Source: Opisthorchis felineus
Lineage: Eukaryota; Platyhelminthes; Trematoda; Opisthorchiida; Opisthorchiidae
Length of the DNA stretch: 64,000 bases
Direction of reading: 5' to 3'
Assembly: GCA_004794785.1 (NCBI GenBank)
Contig: SJOL01006491.1
Location: forward strand, 1,061,377 to 1,125,376
Part shown: positions 21,201-35,565 of the stretch, piece after piece
How positions within the stretch are numbered: position 1 is the first letter of the stretch
Layout of the letters: each line of letters starts with the position of its first letter
Notes under the pieces: generated by a model
What the model was told of the DNA's origin: nothing
Databases searched by the model: none
Seen by the model: the letters and a program-made list of their open reading frames with translations, nothing else
Made by a program: the position numbers and the translations under genes

Positions 21201-23849
21201 CACTCGAGAAGGCCGATGGAACTGCTGCTGCGGAAACTGACTCGAAGGTGTCGCAAAATTCTACCTAGTGTACTATTTCCCACAGCTTTAACTGGCTGAT
21301 TTTTGTAGTAATCAACTGTTTTCAACGACAACTGCTATCCCGCAATTGTACTTTCTTATATCCTTCATGAATTATTAAGCGAAACTGATGTTTGCTGAAT
21401 TTCGAGGACTTTGGTCAAGAGACTCATTCCAAAGCACTATGTACACGGAAGGAAACACAGTTGAGGTTGGCACGTTCTACTGAGAAGACTAAATATCGAT
21501 CATGTGTCAGACTTCCGAATATTGCCCCATTCTCCAACCTGGAATCCCGAGAAACTTACGACGTTGTCAGGTCGGTACTAATGGAGGAAACACGAAGCTT
21601 TACTGAAGTTTGTCTTGACTCAACTTAGATGGCTTCACTAAAATGTTGATAGTAATGTTGTTCCCAACCGCGTCATCTTTCCAAAGCGCTTTTTCGCTCA
21701 ACGTGGTGCTGGCTTCATTTAAGATTCGGAAGTATTCTCCACTCTCAGGTTTGTCTCCCTTTGGTACATCTGCTTACCGCTAATCTGCTTCCAAAATTTA
21801 TGTTAGGAAGAATTACCAAACTTCCCGCACAGCTGCTTCGAGATAGCACACGAGAGAATAATTTCCTCTGAGGACTTATCACACCTGAACATGATTGATT
21901 CTTTGCTTCCGGCTGTTCTGCACCGGCCGTTCCAGACCCTGGTGATCATCCAAGCCAACAGATGTTTACCCCGTCAGATGAGTGTATTTGCACTCACCCT
22001 CATGTGATCATACCAGTGTTCAAACTGTACCCTGAGGTGATGTTGGTAAGGTTGTGTAAACCAGCCTACTGCAGCATTCACGGTAGGCGGGTGGTGCTCT
22101 AGCCAACGAACATTGCGCAGGTAAAGTATGCTCGAGGGCATAATGCATGAGCATGGTGCATTCCCAAGTGTCCTACAAAAGTGTTCAATCGGTGCTTTTG
22201 GTGGTTTGTGCTCTTTTTGATGGGTGAGCTGAATTAACTGGACCTACGGAAACCCACGGGAAACGGATGCCCATAAAGCAGGGTTCTCAGCGTGGATAGT
22301 GTAATGAAAACAACTCCACTATCAGATAGCGTTTATTTTCCCCAGCAAAATGCACTTAACCAACAATGATCATGTGGCACTCAAGTAACTCGACTATGGA
22401 TGAAAGGATAGTATGTTGTCCTACAGCCAACACATCCGTCTCTTTTGAACAATGAAATGACAATTTCAATCCCTCTTATGCATGACGAAATCACAAACTT
22501 TCAGTTATTCACCCATTCAGCCTCTAGGATTTGTCATAAACATTACTATTGGGATAAACCTGAAATTTTGAAAGGGGACGCTAAAGAGACCAAATTTTGG
22601 TTCACTTGATGCTGTTATTCTACTACTCAAATGTGAACGTCCATGATTTCTTTTCCTGAAGGAAAACAACAGACTTACATCCAAGGTGGGTGGTCTAGTT
22701 TGGGCAATTTTGGTCGTGTTTACCATGATATTCGAGGTGCTCTAGTGAACAAAAAAAGCGATGCTCAAGCCAGAAGGAAGAACAGTATTCTGGACTGGCG
22801 AATAAAGCTGTTTGACCGATGCTTCCCCGCGGCTAGCATCTTTCTCAGAGTGCGCCCCGGATCCCTTAAACCGGTGGATGCCTATGACACACAAAATATT
22901 CTGGAACCTGATTCGTTTGTTCCTTGGTTTCTGTGGTCATTGGTTCCATAATGGCAGGAAACTCCTCGGACAGATCAAGAAGCGATAGTGGATTCGTATG
23001 ATGAAAAAATTTTCCATGACCCGTTCCATGCTTGAATGCTAAACATGGATTCAAAACTTCCGTGAAGAGGAAAGCGAGGCTTACAGGAATCACTCTAGAA
23101 AGCCAAGGCCAGGACTTAGTAGCGTCCGTACAGTATCAAGGTTCCACTGAAAGAACGAACCAACCGAAACTGGAATATTCTAGATCCACAAAAATAATAA
23201 CATTTCACTCATGGTTTTTCCACTTGATTCATAGTTGTACGCATTAGTAACAGCAAGATCACGCTGGAGGTGAATAAAACGCCATCAGACGTTTACCTCT
23301 GGGCCTGTAAGGGACCCACTGAATTAACTACCTGCCACTCTAGATTAATGGCGCGGTTCCCTCTACTTGAAAGTCAAACCAGCGCTTCTTACATTTTCCG
23401 AGAAAAATACTGATTAGCTCACAATGTACGTATCCAAGATTTCCGCAGGCAAACCACTCCCCCTCCTGCAGTTGGCGAGGGACGCTCATTTGCAAACTAA
23501 GTTAAAGAACATCATGAGCGAGCGATGTAGCTGGAGTTAACTTGAGTTCCCCGTTAACATCATGTTAATTTGAAAATTAGTGTATTTCGGCAATTACTTT
23601 AGTCGAGTTGTTCATATTTGTTACATGTGTCGGCGTGAGCACGCTGGTGACCCAAAAGGTCAACCTTACAAAAACAATCGTCTGTGTTGCACGAGTTCGA
23701 ATGACAGCCGTTGCAGTGCTCAGTGTGAGTGAAATTCGAATGCCGTACTTATTCTGCCGTAGACCTATTTCACCGCATTCTTCGCCGGTCTGGTTGATAT
23801 AGCTAATTCATAAAACAGAACTGCAGCTATCTCTCCTACATAACACTGC
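18291..23849. other. Unannotated stretch
   Basis: About 5.5 kb in which I find no recognisable protein, RNA or window-wide repeat. All ORFs are about 100 codons or shorter. It could be intron or intergenic DNA. Confidence 0.45.
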
Positions 23850-23950
23850 CCATAGGAGCTATAAAATTCTGAACAACCCATGACTGGTTTCGTCCTTCTT
23901 AAAGCTCATCAGGTAGACTTGATCCCAGAATTTCCATCAATTTTATCCCC
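23850..23950 (-). repeat. HHR-1 ribozyme arm, isolated
   Basis: A minus-oriented HHR-1 arm only ('caacccatgactggtttcg', then 'gctcatcaggtaga'). No body is recognised on either side. Confidence 0.75.
23877..23917 (-). ncRNA. Hammerhead ribozyme core, weakened helices (HHR-1)
   Basis: CTGATGA (23912-23906) and GAAA are intact. Helix III reads ACCAGT instead of the palindrome ACCGGT, and helix II is imperfect. Helix I TCTAC/ATGGG pairs only partly. Cleavage activity is doubtful. Confidence 0.6.
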
Positions 23951-26900
23951 TAACTGATCACAAAATTTGACGCATTTTTGGTGGTAGGCACTCAAGTGTA
24001 AAGTAGGTCAGTGTTAAGGGGAGAGTGAACTGAATGTGTAGCTAGAAATCGCTTGAGTCTCCAAGTAACAGCAACTTCATTTTGAGATGTGTGTGCGCTC
24101 TTTAGCGGAACAGAACCTAATTTCTAGAGGACAAACCACCGGGTGATAACGTTGGTCGTGAAAATTCCGAAGATCAAACAGCGCCAGAAGAAACAGGGAA
24201 CGATTCTCCCAATGTTCTTGGAGCGCTCGAAAAGTTAGCGAACACCGGAAGTTTCGCCGTAGATTGGTGACAACTTCATTCACTGACGCAAGTGACAATC
24301 TCGCAATACTATCTGAAGGCAAGAGGAAACAAATTCTCATATACGACTCACTCCTTCGTTACAAGTAGTCTTTTTTGTTAAAATACACTATCGTAGGCTA
24401 TCGCTTTTTTGATCTTCTCAGGAACTTTCTATCTTCAGAGCATACACGCTTTTCAATGAGCCACCCTCACAACGAATAGCACCTTCGAATAATAAACAGT
24501 TGTAGTGATTCACGAGGCTACTTCTCATAGAGGGGAGATCATATCACAGGATACACAAATGGATGTTTTGATCAGCCACAGTCATTTGACAAATGGTATC
24601 CTGACAATAACCATCGTATCCAGTTATTCAAAACTGTTATTCGTGTCTACAAGTGTAGGCTTAACCCTAGCAGTATTTTGATCCTGATTTCCGCTGCACA
24701 ACCATAGTGGTTGTATAAATCGGGCAGATGAATACAGTGAAATGCTCTGGAAACAAAAGTCCTTATGCTTGGTTCGTCCAAACAGACTCGGGAGTGTGAG
24801 ATGATCGTAAAGGACCTCACTTAACACCAGCCGATATCTCCACCAAAGAATCTACTGAAACAGTCTTTTGAAGGTGCGAAAAAGCACTTTTATTTGCGAG
24901 TGAACAACTGAAAAAATTCCGAAGAATGGTCCTCCAGAATGAGAAAACTGTCTTACAAATATTCTTGCTCTTATAAAAGAATTAGTATCTTAAGGGCTAC
25001 CAATCCCAGTAATGCAGCATGCCTGTTCAAACCCACACTAGTGACTATTGTGCAATGAGCAGTTTCTGAAAATTCCTACTTTAGCTCCGTATCAAAGCGA
25101 TGAGTGCTCGAGCACTATCTAATGATAAGTCTACTTGGGCATTTGCACCAGTATGAGTAAATTTCCTCCCGTTAATTTGGTTCCCAAAGACTGGATGTTA
25201 TGTTTTGCCAGGCAGTTAGATTATCCCGATTTTTTCTCCTGAAAAGGATATTCGGGCTGCGTCGTCCACATATCCAGTAAACCTTACATTTTAAAGAGCT
25301 TGTGCAGTTTGGAACATTGCGTCAAACCTATAGAGTTTCCATATCATATCCTTTAAGATGGATGTCACTCGACAGCCACCAATGTCTACAGCCTGGTCGT
25401 CCGAATAGTTGCAACAAGCAAAAGACTTGACTAATTCAAACGACCAATAATATCCAGCGTTCAATCTTCGGGCCCAAACTTACAGGGAAATGAATGGACT
25501 GAAAGTAACCCGCGTTGCTGCAAATGTTTGTGTTGACCTTCGAATGGATTATGACCAATTCGCAAGTCATAAATAGTCGAAAGGATATTTACTGGTAAAA
25601 TCAACCTACAAACTGTTTTTATTGGTGTAAAAAAGCACTTTGCATTGATCAAGGTGGTAAACCTCAATTTACTGTCCTCCTCCCAACACGTGAAAGACTC
25701 CTGTTAAGGGGCTGTTGCTCATTGGACGGGCATTCTTTGGAGTATTGTTAGCTCTGGGCTTAAAAATCGCTTTCAATACTATCGAAAAACAATTATTGAG
25801 TGTTAATATCCTTTTTTAATTCTAATGCTCCATCTTACAGGTCTCCGCTGTCGGGATGTAGTTTATACTAAACCATACTCACTTTTTTTCATCAAAGAAG
25901 TGACTTGTACAAAGTTCTATCCTTAGAAAATTCGATTGCATTTAGTTATCTGTTTGGACTTCAGCCGGAAATTCAGGTTCGTAAACAGTTGGGGTATATT
26001 TCCACCCACATAACCGTTTAAACGGAATCTCCCCATAACTAGTTACCAATATACATCTTTCAAAATCCCTCACGAATTGTCTGCTACCTTGTGTGTGCCA
26101 ATAAATTTACGAAATTTTAAAGGGGTAACTGAAATTAGTGATAAGGTAAACGCATTCAGCTAATGCACAGGGTAAATTTTATGCTGCTGGATACGACAAC
26201 CGTTAAAAGTTACTGATGCGGTGGACTGAAGTATGAGATCAATTCAGCTAAATTACGGTCAGGAAGCCATTCGAAGCCATCAGGAAGTCTTGTTATGACA
26301 TACAATCTTTCTGTTCGCCGTAGAAACTGCAAATTTCATGATTCACCGACTTGAAAAACATTCTATCAGCCAACACGTTTATCCAGTAGTACGATGCTAC
26401 GTCCGCTTGATTGAGTACTGCTTTTGAGAATGGCTCAACAGTGAGAGTTACTCTGACATGGTGGTAAATGGGTATGGCCAACGTTTGGTCAAAAGTATGG
26501 TGGGATCCTGAAAGGCTCCGTCACACGAGCTCTTTTGTATTTCATAAGTGCGGAGAGATCAGACGCGTGACTATTTGCTAACAGTCTCAGGCCGTTACCT
26601 ATGCACCATGGGTCCATTGATCAGCTTGTGAAGCCGATGGATTTGATTTTAGGTGTGAATATTTTCTCATAGATTTTCTTTTTTTTTGTGAGTGAAAAGC
26701 ACCTTAACTGGGTTGCTAACACATCTGACATGGATTGGTTCAACAACATTCTGTTTACAAGGATTTTCAACGTAATATTACTCAAGTGATTCAGTGGATA
26801 TCATTTTAATCGCTTTCGATGTGTTATTTCATCGCACCATCATTGGGTCACTCAATTTTTCCACTGAAATCTTGATCCAACAGTACTAGTCCAGTCAGCA

Positions 26901-29330
26901 TTTTTGGAAAACCTATCTAACTGTTGAATTATTAATATCGAAGTTTGGCTGCATCTTAAATGAAATTAGCGTGCTTCAACAACCCACAGCCTTTAGCGAC
27001 AGGCGCTACTAGGCCTTAATCGGAATACTGGAAACCGATAATTTTCTCACGCATTCAGATATGATTGTGTGTTGTTAGATTGATTCTGCTTTTCTGTAAC
27101 TGCTGCAAAATCACATAGCTGTCTCCAAAGCTAATCGTTTTCGTGAAAAAAAGATGTACTGTGTTCTTCTCACGACCTTGTCCCGTACCACGTGATCTTC
27201 CGTCTGGAAAAGATCCATCCAGGCGAACAAACGAGAGTCACATGACTCAAGTGATCTGGGTATTTTGTTTTAGACGACACGGAAAGCACAAGAAGTGTAA
27301 CGAGGCTGTCGCGCGATGAGCATGTGGTTTCCGGCTGTTAAGCCTGCTTTTGGATGGTTTGTTTTTCTAGAACTCTTTCAAGAGGATTTTAGTGACTACC
27401 AGATCGGAAACAGCTGGCTGGTTCTTCATTGAACCGCATCGCAATGGGGAAGAAGCCGATTAACAAAATTGATGTAGTGTTTTGTGAGGACGTACTGCCA
27501 GCAGCTGACTACGCTTAGGCCCGTTCTCTGAGATTAATTACTAGGCGCCAGAACTCGGTGAACCCAGTACCATACATTATTTAAATTTAGCGGTATGGCA
27601 ATGAATATATGGCAACACAGTTTTTACAATGATGTAGCAGGTTTTTGAAGATTTTCAACAAATAAGTGAAGAAACAAGTGACACTGTTTATTATGAATAA
27701 CCATTTCCTATATGTGTGGAACAGGAAGCAGATAAAGACAGCGCCCCCAGTTTATACTACCATCTTTAGAGAATAACCAAACTCTTCATAACTTCGAGGT
27801 ATTATCTATTGGACGTAGGGCCCAAAACGAAATCAGTAGGACTAACAGGATATGCTAACTCAACTGTCTAACCACGCATTTCACACGGTTATTACAAGCG
27901 AACCGGACCATCAAAGGAGCGTATAAATCTCTCAGGAAAATAATCCACATTCCTTCGATTATTCTGCATGCTTTAGTAAAACGTCCAACAATGAACCCAT
28001 ATACGAAAGGCAAAACACTTGCGTGGAGAGCCTGTCAGTAAAATCATCCCGCTATCATTTCACAGGTCGGACAACCATCGGGATGTGTTCCACCCCAAAG
28101 TGACTACTGCTCGTAGTGTCTTGGTCTGCTTTTGGGTTCCGGTTATACTTTAGTGTTATGCTGTGTGTAAAAAATGTTTCCTACTCTGTTACTCGACGAC
28201 GAAGGAGATGAACTGTTCCTTTCAAAGCGTCAAAATGTCAGTTAAGGTTACTTTTTATGTTTACGAAACGGCTTTTGTAGTGACTATCAGGATGGGGGTT
28301 ACCGGCCAATTTGAAGACGCGTTATTAAAATCGTAGTTATGGGCTTATTCACTGAACCAGTCGGAAAGAGTTTCGTAGGAAAGGGGGATAGTGCATTTAT
28401 ATTGCAATCGAGAAGAACAGAAAAACCATTTCGTTCTTACAGATGTCGTCATCATCATTGACAGGAACACCAGAAGAAAACAGTACTACTTCACTACCAT
28501 ACAACCATGTCTGAATAAAGCCTTATAGTGGAAAGAAAACAAATGGGACCGGAAAGGGGACCTAGGGCCAGCCTACAACAAACAGCTTAGGTACCTACAC
28601 ATCCAACACTCAATCAGACAATCAGGCTAGAAACTGACAGCATGGAAGCCAATGATATCGGTTAGCCACCATATCTTTCAGTGTCTCCAGCCAAAGCAAA
28701 GGGAGAGTCACGTGGACTTCATCCTGGAAGATCAACAGCACTAACAGCACCAAAACTCTTCGTAACATCCTTCTGTCACGTCCGTTGGACGTCGACCACT
28801 TATGAGGAAGGAGATGCCGTGATTCCCAGGTTTTTGCACTCCCAAACTCATGTCTGGGATCACAAGACTTTCATCATTTGAGCAATGATTATTTTAGCCT
28901 AGTTGGAGTATGGATGTGAAAAGCGATCGGTAAATGGATAAGTCTGCTCAAATCAGTTCAGCTACATGTAATTCCAAATTTGCCGGGGACTTCTGCCTGA
29001 TCAAACGAAAGAAGTTGGACAGATTGGGATAAAAATTACCAAAGATTGTCAAATAGACGAGTATTGTTTTGCCTCATTGGAAAGCACTGGGGAAAGCCGG
29101 AGAATTCTGGGAAGGCAGTGGAGCAGATCGTGCGTTAGTGGTTACCAGCGTTCCTTGAAAGCTTAACTGAAATGAACGATGAATGATGATGTTCCTATGT
29201 GAATCAACCAGGGGAAGCCAAACCTTCGCCCCATATACTGACTACATGTTGAAAACAGTACATTCTTAAAGAAGACCTCGTATTTTATTCTCAAATTAGT
29301 GGCTGGGAGGTGATGATAATCAAGATTGGG
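23951..29330. other. Unannotated stretch
   Basis: About 5.4 kb without a recognisable gene. Bases 28245-28320 resemble 4110-4190. ORFs are short and without motifs. Confidence 0.45.
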
Positions 29331-30816
29331 CCAAGATATCGGATCCTTTGTGGTGAAACACATACATACATGCAGTCTGATGGGCTCTTACACTTCACAA
29401 AAGTCTGACAAATGAATGACAACAATGAGGGACACAGTTTGGTAGTTGGTATAGTTTTTTTCTCAAATAAAAATCTGAGTAAAATATATTTATGGCTTTT
29501 TTATTGCAACTTTTGGGTGCCCGTATTTTAGCCTTGAGTGATCGATTTCAACTCACTGTCAAGGTTTTTGGGAGGACACTTGGGAAATGTGAACGCGGTG
29601 ACGGATCATAAATACATAAGGTAACCAAAAGTAAACCAGGACTGAGCCTACACAAGGTGTGACAGGATATATGTGACATTTTTTCAGTCTGGTACTGACT
29701 AAACACTGTGAAACCAATTCTCTGAACAAGCAAAAGAGAGACCAAATGACCGAATCAATGCTAGCGTTCAGCTGTCCATTCACGAGTGGTGTTTCAAGCG
29801 CACACAGTTGTTTCGTCGTGAAAGTATTAAAGTGCATCTGTCGTTTATAATAGTCGTCAGTCTTCAGAAACTCCGACTGAACTGACAGGTGGTAAAAAGG
29901 GCCACAAGATAGTGAATGAATCTGGATGAATCGAAGACAATGGGATACCGAAGAAAATCAACAGTGCGGCTGAAGGCATTTCACCTGTGCATATCACATT
30001 TGAGTCCACTAGGACAAGTCATCCCAGGGAATCACAAACACAAGCGTTTCGTTCGTGTTATTCAGGAAACGCCTATGGAATTCGTATGTTTAAGGTACCT
30101 GATTGCCAACCTGACAAGTGGACCGTTTGAACTTTTGGTCTTATATCAATGTAGTTTGATCAAAATATTACTGGAAAGTGATCCTTACTCCGAGCCAGGA
30201 GGATGAAACACTCCAATGTGAGTTCTACAGGAACAAGTAGACGCGGTAAATTTTTGGTCGTAGACTCTCCTGGAGGTTCCTTGTCTGTACTGCTCCTAAG
30301 GTCACCCTGTCCTCTTAGCCCACATATCTCCTTCTCAAATTACCATCTCAAAACTTGACTCGAGTCTACTCAGATCCATATAGTAACTAAAGGCGTGTGA
30401 ATCGCTGAGAATCAGTGCCCAAACTCGTAGGAATATCAGATCACAAGTTCCAGCCAATTGGGATGCTGTTACGAGTAATACAAGTCAGTGCGGTATTGAG
30501 GAATGCTGTTCAGGTACGAATTCCCTTTGACTGATTAGTTGTGAGTTGCAAGTACTCGCTAGATGATCTGACCAGTATTTTAATTCGTTCGTACTGGTAA
30601 AAATCTGCCCACAGGGTTGAAGGGTTGCAACCAAACCTAACGTTTTAGAACGACGGGTAATATCCTTAATAAAAATAGAATTAGTCGTTCAGCTCTCAAG
30701 CCCTTTTGGTGCATAGCTGCCATGTCATCTGAAGGAAGCATGAGGGCTGAGATACCGTCAGGCTACCCAAGCCTAGACAGGAGCAGTCGAGTTGCCGGAG
30801 CTGGGTTCGAACCACA
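29331..30816 (-). repeat. Right arm of the ~1.48-kb near-identical inverted repeat
   Basis: Reverse complement of 1125-2610. Its inner end (29331) abuts unrelated sequence, whereas the left arm's inner end abuts an HHR-1 copy. The outer end passes into a SINE-1 head that has diverged from its partner. Confidence 0.9.
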
Positions 30817-30862
30817 GACCTTCCGGTCAGCGAGTGTGCGCCTTAACCACTGAGTACAAGTT
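30666..30862 (-). repeat. tRNA-derived SINE (SINE-1), copy 3
   Basis: On the minus strand the head is well preserved: 'gtggttaaggcgcacactcg' and a B box 'ggttcgaaccc' at about 30805. The body lies inside the long inverted repeat. Confidence 0.85.
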
Positions 30863-32655
30863 ACCATGGTACTTGTTAAAGCTGCTATGAAGAATCGAGG
30901 TTGAATTGTTTGGGGAAGCAAAGCGTCTTATCTAAGGGTTTAATCTATTTAAATAACTGGTACACTAAAGATGAAAATACCCGCAATCTCATTAATAGAG
31001 TTTTGAAAATTCATCAGCCACTTCAGTATGTACGTATTCAGATGCAGTCTAGCTACTTTGCTTTACTTTGTGGCAGCATTCTATTGGAGGGTGATGGGTG
31101 GGTCTCAAGTTCATATCAATTTGCTGCTTTGGATGAAGCACGACGTGCATAAAATTGCAGGCACAGCACCGGTTTCTAACAATGAGAACCACATAAAGAT
31201 CCGGTGGTTTAGCAACAATTCTAACCGCTGAGAGTAATGTTCTTAATTGTCCTCCGGTAAGACTGTGTTCTTCTAAGCGGGTATGTTGGCGGCAGGAGCA
31301 TTTGAACGGCGCGGGATCCGGTGTGCTGAGGACATGTAATCAGCTCCGCGGGGTAAATATGGGAAGGTATAGAGTGTAGTCAATGAGTTCGCTGGCACCG
31401 TTGTTAAATTCTGTGTTCTTCTAATGTACTTTTAGTTGTCTTCCTGAGCACTAGCGGCCAAATAGTTCGAGTCAAATCGAGTCAGTTGAAGTACTGCCGT
31501 CTGATCATTTCGGAGAGTTGTGAAGCCCAAACTCCCCTTTAATACTGACTAGGTTAGAGCAAATAGCTGCGCTTGTGTTAAAAATGTTCCGCTTTTTGTA
31601 TTAATTCCAAGTTCAGTCAGTGAAGTGTGGTGGCCTCTGTTGAATCTGAGAATACGATACTGTCAGCTTAGTTAAGGTCCGTAACCCATAAGGTGGGGCC
31701 TAATGGTGTCCCCGCGAAGGTGTCGAGGCCACGTTCTTTTGTTCATTTGATTTGGGAATTGTAAGGATTAGGCAAAGTGGGCAGTTGGACACCGGAGTCT
31801 TTCCCCCTTAGATGCGACTACTGGTTTGAGTGGTAGTCTTTGATGGAGCTTAGCAGTTTACCTGTGACCCTCAAGTTTGACCAAGGCAATTGCCTTTTGA
31901 TTAAGTCAAGTGCTGCAAGTAGGTCAGCGGTGACAAGAAAGCGTCATTCGGCAATACTGGACAGAAATCAGACGACCGATCCTTCCACAGCCGCAGTGAA
32001 TAACTGTATCCTTCCAATTATTGTAAAGAAAAAGTAATGTAGGAATAGTACCCCTCAACGTTATAACGTCAGTTCATAAAATCTTTGATATCGTTCCCAG
32101 GTACACTCCTCACGGAAGCAGAGAGGTCGCCTTAGTCGCCGCTCAAATTTATTCTTATGTTTAGGCCAACAAACATCTAACTGGAGACAATTCAGAATAT
32201 GCAAAAAGTACTTCCAAGTATCTGGCTAGGTGAATGCTGCGTATCACAATTATATTTACACGGTGAAGATTCGTGATTTGAATGCATGCATTAATGATTA
32301 TTCAGCTACAAGCGTTTGCAAGTGTGCTTACTTTGGTCTCCAGTGCACAGGTTTTCATCAGGCGTTTCAGAAGGAGATTCATGGATTCACCACTCTTGAT
32401 GGCGTTGCAGCTGAAGTTTACTTCACGAGTTTCAAAAATGTTGTGATGGGCAACGACATTTTTTGTTTCTTGTGCTCCTGTACGCTCCCGTTGCGGCAGC
32501 CACCGCCTCCTGGGACTCCAACGTCCACACCATGCAGAAATTAAGTGTTTTAGTCATTCTCCGAAGCTCTTTCGCGATCTTGTCACCGGTTCGAATCATT
32601 CCGCTAAAAGGTTATTGTCGTCATTCTCCCAAACCAACTGATTCCTTCTGAAGCA
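30863..32655. other. Unannotated stretch
   Basis: No gene recognised. A small palindrome sits at the start ('caagttaccatggtacttg', 30857-30875). Confidence 0.45.
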
Positions 32656-32862
32656 ACACTACTCACAAGGTTGCTGAAAATTCATCAACAGCAACCTTGT
32701 GGGTAGCGCTCCGTCAAGAAAGTATGCTGAGATATCTGGAATATCGTACCAAATGAAACATGGGGCATCCATTGTGTAGCACATTCATTTGAGTAATATC
32801 ATATCCAAGAGATTCGGGTGGGGTTAGTTTGAGTCTCCAATTAAAACGAACGAGTGTACTTT
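32656..32862. repeat. HHR-1 repeat, inverted and ribozyme-less
   Basis: A minus-oriented arm tip ('actactcacaaggttgctga', 32659-32678) jumps after about 15 nt to plus-oriented 'cagcaaccttgtgggtag' and the HHR-1 body (to about 32862). The whole ribozyme segment between the two tips is missing, as if deleted at the centre of an inverted pair. Confidence 0.8.
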
Positions 32863-33424
32863 GCCTTATTTATCCTTTTCCATCCTTTGAGAAGCTCAGC
32901 CAAATCTTCGTCCGTTAGTAGATCAGAGCAGGTTTTGAGGGGATGTTCATACCAACCCGCGTTATATCGTCGGATCCTTCTCTTAAAGTTTTCGCCAACT
33001 TCATAGACAGCTTTATCAGCCCGTATGTTCTTTCTCTCTTGTACTAATGTCTTATAAACAGAACTTATCGTTTATATCTGTGATAGATAAACTGCATCGT
33101 GAATGGTAACTTATCTCATTTCGAGATAAAATCCATAAAGACTTCTCGCTACAAGCTTTGGAAATGCTGTGATTTACCGGAGAAATCAGCAGAAATGGGA
33201 CAGATTACGGATAAAAAGCCTGGGACACGTAGTGCACGTTGTGATCTGCCGGATGACCACCGCATTTTATTGGATCGACTGGCTCACAGTTTGTCTTGAA
33301 CCCCATTCAGAAATTTTTGGGAATCAACAGGGGACAGCGTGTGGGAATAAACATAGCTGCCACGCGACTGATTAGCCCAAGGGATGTCTTAAATTCAACC
33401 GAAATTTTCTAGGAAATTGGATAA
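32863..33424. other. Unannotated stretch
   Basis: A faint resemblance to an RTE LINE C-terminus (LGHVVHV..., about 33220) is too weak to call. Confidence 0.35.
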
Positions 33425-33505
33425 GAAGTGAGCCCCAAGAAGGGCAAAACCGGTCGTGGGCTATCGAAGAGTTTTCAGCAACCTTGTGAGTAGTGTATTA
33501 CGTCT
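33425..33505 (+). repeat. HHR-1 ribozyme arm, truncated
   Basis: It matches from 'gagccccaagaagggc' to 'cagcaaccttgtgagtagtg'. The CTGATGA box is destroyed ('aagtgag') and GAAA is preceded by a changed base, so the ribozyme is dead. Confidence 0.8.
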
Positions 33506-35189
33506 ACACAATAATAGGTCCTATTTTAAGATAAAGTAGTCAGCTATTCACTCACTGTGATTTCGCCGACAGCAGCATTTCTTTTCCCCTTATCGTGCTG
33601 TTTGCCTTCAGTCGAAAAACATCAAGTTTCCTGGAACTGTCTGCTGCTAGCTAGACTGATTTCAGGATTTATGGTGAGAGAGGAAGGAAATGTACACAAA
33701 TAATGGATGACTCTAAAAGTAGTGCGAACATGGTTGGCCAGTCAATGGAAGCCCCCCCCCCAATTTGGGTCAACCACATGTGGTTTACGCGAAGCTGAAT
33801 GTGCAGCCGCCTACCTATCTAAACCCAAGGGAGTAATATCAGCGAGCAAACATGAAGAGGCCTGCTAGGAATGATCAGCCGACCCATGCATGAGGTAACA
33901 AAGAGCAGGAGCATTGGCTCTTTCAAACGAAGGCGATTATCTCTTCCAGGCCCCAGAAAATTACTACAACAATGCTCTTTGGGGAATGCCTATTACAATG
34001 CCATTTAAGTGAGCATGGATAGTCAGCTGGTAAACAGTAGTCAAATGGCTGCTGATCCTGTCACCTCGTTGTATGCCAGTAGAGTCGGAGGACGGGTATT
34101 CATTATAAAGTGGAGCTGATTTATTTGTGGAAGATGTTGACCAGGGATGGGAGAAACCCACTTAGGCCTTAACTGAGGCCTGTGTGGTGGCTTTGCGGTG
34201 AGTACATTAGCGACCAACGGGTACGACCCTGCTCGGGAATCTGCACCCGATAGTTGCACCGATCCACGTAGCTACGGTTTTACTCTACATGATATGGCCG
34301 TCCCCAGCGACATTCTTGCGTCCGAGCACTGAAATACGCTGTGCTTCAAAGCTCATCAATCTCACTACAATTGACCTGGCTGTTCTGTCAAGTGTAAGAT
34401 ACTCTCATAATCTGAATCGCGGATAACACTTTCGCAAAACTACCTGAATCCTGCTGTTCTCGAGTTCAGGCTCTACTCTTGAGCTGACCCCATATGAGTT
34501 GTTTCGAGATTCAGTCGTCGGCCGTTCGTTTTAGATGGCCTATTAGGCTAAGCATCAAGTCGCACATGATTTAATTGCTTTGCTCATTTGAGAACTTCCA
34601 TGTTCTTGAGTCGATCTGATTGGTGGTTCTTAGGTGTCTTGCTCGGGCACTGTAGGTGAAAGTTGACAAGAGTTCTGATGTGACTTCGGCGTGTGGTCCG
34701 TGAGTCTGACCTCCATTATGTGTACAATACTAATACTAAAAACGAAAATCAGTCAAAGCATTTTGTTGCTGAAATAGGTTCCTCTGGCCTTCAGAATCTC
34801 CTGCACAATTTTTTGCGGCTCAGTACATTGATGTGGGTTCATATACACTACTTGGTAAGAACTATCACCTGAAGAACAAGTCAGGAAAGAACTTTCCTCA
34901 TGTTTGTTCTACTGCAGCATGGAATAGTACACAATGCAGCTCCCAGCTGGTGTAATGACTAACGTTCGAGAGTTCTGTTGTACAAGACCATAAACGTTGT
35001 CGATACTCAGCAACCAAACAAAAAAGTTTTATTCTCTTGAATCCAGGCAGTTGGCATCATTTTAGTGCTGTTGAGCACTAGAGTGTCTTCGTTAATCGAT
35101 ACATCATGAAGCAACTCACGTTTAGTTGTTGTTGGATTGCATCTTTATTGGTCGGCAGCTCAAGACAGCCAAGCGTTTAGTGCCAAATA
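33506..35189. other. Unannotated stretch
   Basis: No gene recognised. A poly-C run lies at about 33753-33762. Confidence 0.45.
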
Positions 35190-35325
35190 TTGATCGGGAC
35201 GTCTGGAGTTCGTCCCGAACCCTAAATTTGTGATTGCTGCTGTCTAGACTGAAGTAAACTGGCGGTATCTCAGGTCTCATGCTTCCTACCTGTGGCATGA
35301 CAACTATGCACCGATGTTTCCACAG
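35190..35325 (+). repeat. tRNA-derived SINE (SINE-1), diverged copy 4
   Basis: A degenerate B box ('gttcgtcccgaacc') is followed by recognisable body blocks ('tgctgtctagactg', 'ggcggtatctcaggtctcat', 'gacaactatgcacc'). Older than the other copies. Confidence 0.7.
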
Positions 35326-35520
35326 ATGTAAAATTTCATTTGATTTTTGCTCCGTATTTGCAAGCTGGAAACCTAGAATTCGATGGGGCCGCAGCAACAT
35401 CTCATTAGTCGTAGGTGGATGCGGGATTTGTAGAATTCTCGTTCACATCACCCTTATTTGAACAGTTCTTCTCCCGTCCTGGCGCAACTATTCTGCTAAA
35501 GCCACACCAAACGGGAGAAG

Positions 35521-35565
35521 CACTGGAACTCGAGTTTACCTCTTATTGTAACTAATCAGATGTGC
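35521..35565 (-). ncRNA. Degenerate hammerhead ribozyme (HHR-2 copy 3)
   Basis: The first box reads CTGATTA (35559-35553). GAAA has become GTAAA. The palindromic ACTCGAGT and the trailing CCAGTG are recognisable. Probably inactive. Confidence 0.6.

Noticed and set aside
33160..33380. RTE LINE C-terminal remnant
   Set aside because: Only a few residues (LGHVV) fit, and the rest does not follow the family order.
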